Assembly: GCA_964030785.1 (NCBI GenBank)
Contig: OZ034972.1
Location: forward strand, 12,887,819-12,951,818
DNA from: Siderastrea siderea
Lineage: Eukaryota > Cnidaria > Anthozoa > Scleractinia > Rhizangiidae
DNA length: 64,000 nt
Direction: 5' to 3'
Shown here: positions 10,915 through 22,300 of the stretch, piece by piece
Layout: each line of letters begins with the position of its first letter
How positions within the stretch are numbered: the first letter of the stretch is position 1
Made by a program: the position numbers and the translations under genes
Notes under the pieces: model-generated
Told to the model about the DNA's origin: nothing
Databases searched by the model: none
The model's input: only the letters and a program-made list of their open reading frames with translations

Positions 10915-13280
10915 CTGTAAAAGAGAAAATGGTTGATGTTAAAACTGACTACCCTGGAAACCAGCGTTTCTGTAGGTTTTCCTGCACCGAGGAAGTGTTT
11001 TTCGCTTTGTGGCCGCGCCTTCCTTCTCCTCTCATTGTTTTGCTCTTGTTGCAACTTTCGTGCGTCCAGAAGGCGATCAAAGCGCAGAAAAACCCACGGA
11101 AACGTTTGCTACACAATGACTACAGTTGACTAACTCGAAATGAATTTGTTTCCTCTTAGTTCAGTTTCTTAAAAATTTTACCCTCGATAACTCGAGCCTC
11201 GTTTTTCAAAGATGTAATGAGACAAAACACTTCATAGCATTGAATTTTCTGAGTATTTTGAAACAAGATTTTTTCTTTTTCGAAAAACCGTATTCCCCGT
11301 CTCACAGCACTTTCCTGTCTTCACTGATCTGACTCTCAGTGTGAGTCGTAAAAGAACCCCTATTCTTCACAAAAAACAGTCGCCATATCGCAGCGAAAAT
11401 TTTCGTAAACACAACTCTATTTGATGTCCAGAATGTTGGAAATTGCATTTCCGAGGATCTAGATTTCAAAATTTTCTGGGGGAGCATGCCCTCAGCCCTC
11501 CTAGATTAAAGGTACTCATACGACACCTTTTTTCTTACTACCTCCTCTGCCACATGGCAGGCCGCCGCTTAGTGGAAGATTGCTGAAATCATGTCTCTAA
11601 ACATATGAAATCACAAGTATTTGTATGTAACAAGAAAAAAAATTTTAAAGCATGTAAACTGTGATTTTAACATAGAACATTTTTTTAAACTTTTAGTGAA
11701 GGGGCTAAAATCAAAAAAAATTCTTGGAGGTGTCCACTACTGATGACCGATATTAAACAAACAAATAGTGGTCGTCAAAAAGTCGTATAATTAAATTAGA
11801 AAACTGATTATCAATTATAGAGATGCATCAGCATTAACACGTGCTTTGGAAATTAAAATGAATTTTGATCTTTTGGAGAGCCAATAAACTTTCCTGTTTA
11901 GATAGAGGACTTCATACTTAAATTGCACAATATTGGCCTTTGAAGTACGAATGACCACAGTTAACCAGAGTTAAGAGCTTTGGAATCCGGGAACCTCAAA
12001 AAGTTTGGAATCCGGAATCCATAGGCATGGAATCCGGAATCCAACCTTCGGAATCCGGAATCCACGACTCGCTTGGATTTCTTTACATGGGGCGAGTTTT
12101 TACAGAGTGTAGAGAAAAGCCAATGACGAAATCGTTTTGTTGATAATATGGCCGTACGCAATGTACATCCAGGCCAGAAAAGACATTTATTTCCACTGTC
12201 GTGTTATCGTGCAGTTAGAATCTATATACGCTTTACTTTAAAAACGGCACTGAAACTGACTTCAGCTCGCATGCTTCTTGCCATATCACTGGCTGATTCA
12301 GTAAATAAAGCAGCTTAAGACTGTTTCTGTCTAGAGTATCAATATTACGGTATTAACACTAATCTTGGCTCAGTAATTTTTCAAACAACTCAGTATCATG
12401 AAGCTAAGGCAATGTCACATTTCGCGTTAAAATACAGTTAATTTTGTTTTGTTTTGCAGTGGGTATGGTTTTCCAATATTGTAGAACCGTTATTGAATCA
12501 AAACCATGTTCATTAGCTTTTAAAATAACTGGTGTCCTTGATCTTCTTAAATAGCTTTTGGTGTTTCTAATACCATTGAAGGGGAGCGCAGCACATCAAA
12601 CTCTTCCAAAACTAACAGTTAATTAACAAATAAAAAAGCCAAAACCGTGCTTTGTTCTGTGATAGAGCACGCAAGGAAGTGACGAGAGCACGAAAGAAGT
12701 GTAGGGTGAACACGAGCCGCAGGCGAGTGCTTCTCCCTACTTCTTGAGCGCTCTTGTCACTTCCTTGAGTACTTTATCACAGAACAAAGCACGGTTTTGG
12801 CTTTTTTATTTGTTTTATAATATAGCTTTGCTCACATTTGTAAAGAAACTGGCTTTTAATTGCAAGAAATCAAGTTTTTTTTTTCATAGCTTACAAGCGC
12901 GTGCAAGAAAGGTTTTCAGCTTACCAGCACACGCAGAATGGCGTCACGGGCTACTCCGTTCATCTGTACTCTGATAAAGCACGCTGTTTCAACCAATCAG
13001 CGCGTGCGTTATATCGAAACTTTATTATAATTATAAATAAACCAACAAGAATTGACAATTGACAAGTAAATTTGCAAATTAACAGTGGGTCTCCATATCG
13101 ACTGCTTCTCAAACAATTTTCCTATGAACAATGGGAATCAACATCGATCTTCATCAATAATAATCATTACTAACTGGTCAATTACCAAAGTATCACTCAG
13201 ACACAGTGATAAGGATCCATACATCCCTTGTAGATACTTGTAGATATTATTTACAGCAGCTCACCCCCCCCCCCCCCCCC

Positions 13281-13318
<38 letters not shown>

Positions 13319-16300
13319 ATACAGGTTCATGACACAGGGCTGGCCCCGCAAGCTTAATCTGCTTAAGCCTGATTCTGATGGAGAGAGGTGGAAGCCCTGT
13401 ATGGAGCACCTAAATTAATACCATAGTTCCTAATAAGTGGAGACGGAGTTAAAGCTTGGGGCATTTGTGGCATCCTTAACAACATTGTAAATCACCAGTC
13501 AATTTTTGCTTAGGAATAATTAATGTATTTGTAACATCATGTATCATGTATCTCATAAATGTATCCATAATAATTTCTACCCTGCGTATCTTAAGGACCT
13601 ATTAACGTTGCGCTCAACGGTCTACTCTCTTAGAGGAACTGATATATTGTCGTTGTGTAGACCTGCTTCGACTTCTTATGGTCTTCACTCTTTTAAGTAT
13701 TTTGCCTGTAAAACTTGGAACTCTCTACCTGAGAACATTAGAACGGAGTCCACTTTGGCTGGTTTTAAACGTCTGATACGAACCATCTCCTTTCATAGCA
13801 CTTAGCATTAATAGATATATGATTAGTACTTAGTAATGTCATTTTATTATTTGTAAATCTTAGATATCAGCTTTTTAGCTACCCTGTATAAATTCGAGAT
13901 AAAATAAAGTCATGTATGTATGTATGTATGTATGTATGTCATAGTGTACCTGTTTTGTCACAGCCAACGAAGAGTGGCAGCACAACAACAACAATTTATC
14001 TAAGTATTCCTATATAGGAAGTTTCTAAAATAGTAAATTAAATACAATGTAATGTATCATTCTTGTTCACAATAGGTCACAATCATTGCAGCAGAAGGAA
14101 TGTCCTTCTGTCATCATCACTTGATCTTCAATTTTGATAGTTGATATTTATTGATCTACCAGAACCACCACCAAACATAAAGCAACAAGAAATAATGATC
14201 CCATGTTTACTTCATCTGACCAAAAGCAGGGGGGGGGGTCTGACTGCCCTATGTCAGTGTCAACACCCACCCAATCTAGATCACTCGAGGCTTAGTTGCA
14301 GCTGTTGGTATAAACAGGGATTTTTGTTGTTGGCAAGCTGATGTAAATCAGGTAAGGCCAGGTCGTGGTCATCAGTGAAAAGGCAGGGAATTTATTTCAG
14401 CCTGATTGGTAAAAACCTTGATATGTACACATCGGATTAAACAAACTCCTAGAAAATGTTTGTCTTCATAAACAAATATAGCTGAGTGAGACATTTTCCT
14501 GGAATTCTTTCAGCAACCTCTTGATTTTCTTTCTATTTTCACTCTCTAACAACGAGGCATTTACAGACACCTCACAGGAAGAGTAAAACAAAATCCTGAA
14601 CTCTTGTCTTGCTAAAAAGGTGATTTATTTAAGTTAAAATCCTTCATCCAGTGCAGTCAGGTTAAGACAGTGTACGCACAGTCCAGTGTAAAAATGTTAT
14701 GAGTAGGCGATCGTCGTTGAAATTATATTGATATCATAATGTCTTACTGAAGTCCAGAGAAGAATGAAAACAAATTTTAAGACCGTACTGGTAGCTCTGT
14801 TCGCCTGTACAATCGAAGGTCAGACCACGTTATTGTACCTGTCCTGCTTTGCGAATGAAAAGCATCTCTGGGCTTTGCAGTAAAACTTCTTTGCTTACCG
14901 AGACAGATCCTTATAAAACAATGCTCGTTCGTGACCATATCTTCAAGTTAAAAACATAGCAAACATCAAAATCTCGAGTAGCCTGAGTGCTTCGACCTTG
15001 CATCTCCTTCAACACAATTATTTCGATTCCCTTGTTCCAAAATGCTGGTTCCGAGGAATACTGAGTACTTCCCCTCCATTTCGTCAACAGGAATACGCAA
15101 ACCACCTCTTATTAGGCGCTTCAGCTACGAGAAACCTTTGCCAACTCTCCCAAGTTCCTTCCACTTTGACGCCATGGTTTTGTTGTCAAGTCGATTGACG
15201 TCACATTAGCTAATCACGTGATATTTTGGCCGCGCGAGATGGCGACACTTTTGAAGTCAAATTTGCGCTATTTTCACCGCGAAAACAAAACGTTTGAAAA
15301 GTTTGATGCCGGTTTAAAGCTTAGAATTGTTTTTTTATACACATAAAACAATCAAAAACCGGAGAAAAAATTTTCCTGTCATATACACTTTAATTTTTTT
15401 CTTCTTTTTTTTTCTACTACTTCAATGAGAGTATTTCCAGTAGTAAGTACCAGCGAGAAAGCGAGAACTGAAAAATGTGGAGCTCCGCTTTTAGGCTTGG
15501 CTAAGTCTATATATTAAGGGTAAGGGTTTCATTTTCTGGGGGGAGCCTCCCTGTACAAACCTTAATTGAATAACCACCCCCAGGGCCGAAACCAAGGACT
15601 TTTAGACACTGAAGCATATAGTTCCTCTCCAGGCTATCAAAGAGTTTTTTCAAAGTCAACTAAAAGTTTGGTTACTATGAACTTGATTACTATGAACAAA
15701 ATCAAGATTCTAACAATACGGGTCGCTATATCCGTAGACGCTATTTTGGCGTTATACATTAATCAGGGAAATTTCGAAGTACGTTCTATCTTTAACTGAC
15801 TTTATTTTCAATAAGAGTTACGACCAGTCACTGCTTGTCTCTGGGTAGCGAACATTTCCTTTTTATTGACGGCCTCTTCAACAAAGTCTGTTTTCTCAGT
15901 TAGAGCTTAGGTGGAAAGGTTTAGTGCAACTGATAAGCAAATTTGTACTGAAAGAGTCAAAAAATATTTATGGTATGGATTCATTTATCTTCGCAGTTTA
16001 AAATAACATTTGTTTTCCAACAATAGGGTAACAACTTTAAGTATAAATGCTTTTTACAATGTACTTTCATATTTCGGGAGCTTGAAATAGCAAGGTCATT
16101 CCAGTAAAAAGAAAATTTAAGACTGAACAAATGGTGCCTGTCAAGCTGGCCTGTTCCAGGCTCTCAGATAGTTGGGACGGCACGAAAATTAGAAAGAGAA
16201 CGCGAAAATAAGACGCGCGGGATCTGGAGAAAAGGGGGGCGGTGGCGGGGAAGGGAAGGGAGAGAGCCTGTAAGCATTTTTTTAACGACACTCTTCCGCC

Positions 16301-19300
16301 CACTTTTAGCAAGTTTTTAGATAATTAGATTTCGGCTGTCAAACTGTCGAAATGTCAATTTGTTGGGATCGTTCTCAAATTTCTCGCCAAATTTTCGCGC
16401 AATCTCGCTATGCGAACGCGAGGTTATATTCATGCCTTCCAGCACGTCTGATTTCCAGATTTTTCGAAAACAAAATTCTAACATGTATTGGAACAAAGGT
16501 TCCTCGAATTTCCTTGCTCGATGTGGTGAAAAACAAGGAACTGCTGGTGTTTACGGGCACTCTTTGGCGCTCTTTTTCTCAATTCACGCTTTCCCCACTA
16601 TCTCGGAGCCTGGAACAGGCTACTGTCAAGCGTAACAATTTGAAGATGTTTCATACTAGATTATAATTTTTCCTACAAAATAATATTTCAGACTTAGAGC
16701 GCCTGTCTGTAAAAATCAGACAAAATCAAAATTCCGCGGCAAGGGTGGAAAATTCGATTTCTTTCATATTTTAATGTTAGATAGGTTAGGGTATGACTAA
16801 AATCATTGGATACTTTTTTTGGCAAAATATCCTTTTATTTCAAAGAAAAATGCAAATAACGAACTTCCGTTAAAATCGCCATTTGAAGCAGTAAATTATG
16901 ACATCAATTTGAGGCGTTCGCGTGCAAAAACAAATCCCTCTGTCGTCTTTTAAACACTCAATTTTACTTTTGCAATCTCTCAAGAGCTTCAAAACTGATT
17001 TTGGTGGAAACTGCGTTGTCCTTTGTGTTTGAAATAATTTAATTTTGAAAGTATACATTTCTCATCAGGAAAAGTACTTCGTGAATTAAATTATTTTTCA
17101 CCATGTGCTAAACCTTCAAATCGATTCAGCTTCTTGAATTAAGAAAAGATGTTCTCAGGATTGCTGCAAAAATTTCTTTGGGCAAATCATTGAGAGCGAC
17201 GCGAGAGCTTTTCAAAGTTCGTTAAAATGCAGGTTGCTTGACCCTTCTTGGCAACATTCCATTCGCGAGTCACGCACATATTTTAATGTGTTTCGACCCA
17301 TATGAGATCGAAAACGTCAAACAGAAAAACAGTTCGAAATGCTCTTACCTAATTTGCTGTAGAGGACAGGTCCAGAGGCCATTTCCGAGTGATTCTCTTG
17401 CCGTTCGACGTATTTTGGTCCTGTTGATGCCATCCAATGAACACCGCCAACTGGGTCAGTGTATTGTAAACGGTCGAACAGCTCAACAACAACCTTTCTT
17501 CCAAAACGTTCGACATCTTTGTACACTGTGACATCTTACTCAACGGTTCAGTTGATTTAATACGAGTGTTGCTCAATTTTCAGTGCACAAAAGGATTATC
17601 AGATTTGACTGCTAAATTGGGACCAAACGTGGATGGCGCCGCGTGCGTATTTGGTTTGTCACGCAATGCGTATCAAAGGCATTTTAGGGGGTATTGGAAG
17701 GGCAAAACCTTTGAGGTGAAGTAAAATAACATACAGTGTTAATTGCAGGGATTATTCGCGGTTTTAATGGCGTTGTGTGTCTTTCTGACTTATTACCAGT
17801 GTTGTTACAACCATTAAAAATTGTTTTTGCTACCCTAGCCTAGTAGTCTGAAACGCAATTCCAACCGTTGTACAAGCTTACAGACATGGTTACAGGTGAG
17901 TGGTGCAACAGAAGTGGCGCTATTATTAACTAGACCCAACTTTAACACGGGGAAACCTATAACTACAAGGGGCTCCTTTTTGTTAATTGACGAGCGGCTA
18001 TTCTACCTATGATCATTGGTGTCAGTCTGCTGGTTCTCAGCTGGCACAGGACCGGTACAAGGCACAGTTATATCAGGAGTGAAAGTCAGCTCACTGTTAA
18101 AGGGTTGGATGGAGTTTAATGGACAGGAAGGGTTCTCTCTTCATAACAAATGGGTGCAATCGAAGTTTTTAACTGTGCTCTCTTGTCAGCTGTTTGACTT
18201 AATCTACATTAGTGTGTCCTGACTAATGAGTGGGGCTTCTAACAGCACGCCAGTGCTGTTTGAAGACTGTGAAATGTGGCACGTAACCATGGTAACAAAA
18301 AATAAGGTTCTGTTCCTGAATTTCTGTTTACGAATCTTACTGAGACAGGTTCCCAGCGAGCGAGATTTCTCACAGCAGCCAGCATACTTATCATAATGGA
18401 TATGAGGATATCATAACAGAAATACGTCAAGCATCTTGCCCTTAAACGTCTGTTACCTCTTTCACGTTCTACATACACCTTAATGAGGACGAAGAGAAGA
18501 GTGAGGCTTCCATCGATAACCTGGCTAATATTCGGATAGACCACAAGCGAATATAAAACTCACCTGATCCAACTTTTACAAGCGAACCAGTCCCGCGTAA
18601 GATAATTTCAGATCCCTTTTTCCCAAGTCCTCTTTCACTTTTTGGCCACTCCCCTTTCCCTTACAGTGATCCGGCCCCTTGCGCTACAGCTTCTGCTAGA
18701 CACTATTCCAAGTTTTGCACGATGGCTGGGACATATCGTCATTGTATTCAAGCGTTCGTTGTAAAAACTGACTTGTAACTTGTGGTATCAGGCCCGCACC
18801 AAGGCTGAAATAAATGCTGCGAGCAAATTGGCCTAGTCAAAGCCTTCCCCCCCCCCCTTCAAAGTACACACTCATGCACGTAGATACTAACTCTGCTCAC
18901 AATGCCACAGTTTGTGTCCAAACACGACACCTTTTTGGGGACAGCTGCTTCCTGTTTGCTTTTTCGCCGACAAAGTTGTTGGCAACATCCACCAGATTTA
19001 TAGCATCAGTTTTAAAAAAGTTCCCTTAAAGTTACAAGGTTTGTTAAAATTGAAACATTTCGACAGCCAAGCTACGAATCTCGGACCTGTTTTACCTAAC
19101 TCTCGTAAACGTTTACGTAACTTTTATCACTCGATTGGTGAGATAAAAATAGTTTTGTTCCTTAGACTTGTTTTAAAACAACATGATGAGCTTAAAGCTT
19201 GCAGCAAATACACAGCAGTCGCTTAGCTATTAAAGGCATTAAGGTCCTTCACAGTAAAGCTATACTGCCAGGGTCAAGGTGATATGGGTGAAGAAAGACA

Positions 19301-22300
19301 TTGGTAAGGAACCTGGGCGACTGAAATGTGCGGTGTGCTTGTAGATTTTTGAAGCCCACTTGCCCGGTGGCTAGTGACTCAACAGATGTCAAACCCTGAT
19401 AAAGGTTGTAAAATAATAAAAGGAACTTTTAGCATCAGCATTTAAGACTATTCGTTGCACATTAATTCCTTTTAATTATATATTTTTTTGGCTCATTTAT
19501 TGTAATGTTTTTTCAACTTCCAAAACTTCTGGGGACTCGAGCCCCCCCCCCCCCCCTCCCCCTTCTACGGGGCTGGGTATTCTTGGTGCATGAAAGTAAG
19601 GGAACAATTGTTTTCAAGCTTTTGATTCGTCTGGTGTTGTAACCACAAACTCCGACAACAAGAAAACGGAACCAACAACAACCGTCTTCTGTGCAACGAA
19701 GCAATTCATGTATGTAAATATGTATGATTTGTGAAAAAAAAAGTCCGAGGTCCCCCCTCTAAGCCAAAACAATAAGCACAAACTAGTTAGTCACATCGCA
19801 ATTTCCCTGATAAAAACGATTTTAATGTTCTGGATTCGACATTTTGAAGAGGTTTTTAACTTAAGCTAGTACACGTACCCTTTTTAGCTAATTTTCGTGT
19901 TCGAACATTGTTATTTGCATGCCTACAACTCACGCCGAGGGGTCACTACTTTTTCTGCATTCTGGCACGGGAGGTTGAGGTGCCTAAATGTAGCACTAAT
20001 TTTGTTTCGTATTTTTGGTCCATTACTAGTTCCTCCCATTTCTCGAACCCTGAGCCGTTTAAAAAGAATCAGAGCAGATTTTGCCCTTCCCCTACCCTCT
20101 AGTAAAATGTCCATTCCGATGATTTGCATTGCGTGACGCGGCTCTAGACACAGGTAACCAAAGCGTAATATGAGAGTTTGTAGGGAGCTGAAATTCGATC
20201 GAAAATAATCGGCGGTTTTCCGCCGAAAATACATTAAAATCGAAATAAAGTTTAAAAAATCTTACCTGTTGCGTGTGTGCTGTGTTTTTATCGCTTTTCC
20301 GAGCTTCCGGAGGCCGTTTTGGGCGATTTTCTGCTTAACGGTCGATGCGACGGCATGTCACGTACTAAAGACAGCTAAAGTTTAGCTGTCTTTAGTACGT
20401 GACATGCCGTCGCATCGACCGCATTCTCGTCCCCAGAGCTACGCGGTTTTTTTTTAAATTACCTCTCTTGTAGCTCTGGTAACGGCCAAAAAATTATTTT
20501 TTTTGATTGGCTGATTCAAACTGTATGCGCAATAACGTTAAAATTTTTTGGCTTCTACGCATAACGTTTTATTTCCGGTTGAATTAATCAAGGCATTAAT
20601 TAATAAATTGACTTGATCAATTTCCACGCAAAGAATGTGGCTTAGGGCAGATTAAGCGACCACATTTTGCTGTTTGGTTAAGCACATAAGAATTCAAAGC
20701 GTTAGAGATTCTCGGTAAATGCCAGCGATTCTTTTCTCGCTACTGCATTTTCTACAAAACTACAACTTTGCCATAAATAAACTTACGTGTAACTGTCTCA
20801 TCAACTTTTGTAATGACCTCTTGATGTCGATGTTTAAAAACTTGGGCGCCAAATTCTTCTGGAAATTTTCGATGGGGTAAAACGTAATACAATGTAGCAT
20901 TTAGTGGCGAAACGATAAGTACACAATTGACATTCTCACACATCAGAAACCAGACGAATGTAATAAAATAACTGTACAATTCAGTATAACGCAAATGCAA
21001 TACCTTTATTCAGGCAAGATACAAATCCAAACCTCGTGAGCAAAATGCAGGGACAATCGTTCTTCTGAACAACTACGGCACGAAAGGCAGCTTTTTAAGT
21101 TTGCTCCTTTTAAAGCTCCAGGTTTTCCGCTAATTGCAGGAGATTTAGAGGGTTCCGAACAGCTTTTCCATGACTCGATCGATCGATCGATCGATAGGAA
21201 GTCAAATTTCTCGGCTGTCAGAATTGTCATTCCCAGAGCTCCACGGACGAGAATAGAGCAGGCGCAATAGCACCTTAACGAATTAGACATGCGCTACCGG
21301 ATGTCGTGAATTTCACGACATCCGGTAATGGCTGATACCAGAGCCCTACGATCCCACCGCTGACAGAACAGATCGTAGGCTCTGGGAACGAGAATGCATC
21401 GACCGTTAAGCAGAAAATCGCCCAAAACGGCCTCCGGAAGCTCGGAAAAGCGATAAAAACACAGCAAACACACAACAGGTAAGATTTTTTAAACTTTATT
21501 TCGATTTTAATGTATTTTCGGCGGAAAACCGCCGATTATTTTCGATCGAATTTCAGCTCCCTACAAACTCTCATATTACGCTTTGGTTACCTGTGCTCTA
21601 GATAGAACTCTGGCCACGTTAGCGGCGACATGTGGTGATAAAAACCTTTTTGTGTATTGCCAACTAAGCAACACTGACCAGCAACTGAACTGTTGAGTAA
21701 GATGTCACAGTGTTGAAAGATGTCGAACGTTTTGGAAGAAAGGTTGTTGTTGAGCTGTTCGACCGTTTACAATACACTGACCCAGTTGGCGGTGTTCATT
21801 GGATGGCATCAACAGGACCAAAAGACGTGGAACGGCAAGAGAATCACTCGGAAATGGCCTCTGGACCTGTCCTCTACAGCAAATGAGGTAAGAGCATTTC
21901 GAACTGTTTTTCTGTTTGACGTTTTCGATCTCATATGGGTCGAAACACATTAAAATATGTGCGTGACTCGCAAATGGAATGTTGCCAAAAAGGGCCAAAC
22001 AACCTGCATTTTAGCGAACTTTGAAAAGCTCTCGCGTCGCTCTCAATCATTTGCCCAAAGAAATTTTTGCAGCAATCCTGAGAACATCTTTTCTTAATTC
22101 GACAGCCAGAAGCTGAATCGATTTGAAGGTTAGCACATGGTGAAAAATAATTTAATTCACGAAGTACTTTTCCTGATGAGAAATGTATACTTTCAAAATT
22201 AAATTATTTCAAACACAAAGGACAACGCAGTTTCCACCAAAATCAGTTTTGAAGCTCTTGAGAGATTGCAAAAGTAAAATTGAGTGTTTAAAAGACGGCA

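Noticed and set aside
17660..20137. A separate transposon with GTCACGCAATGC ends filling the left arm of the palindrome
   Set aside because: The shared end sequence is only about 12 bases and no target duplication was found, so it is reported only as inserted sequence.
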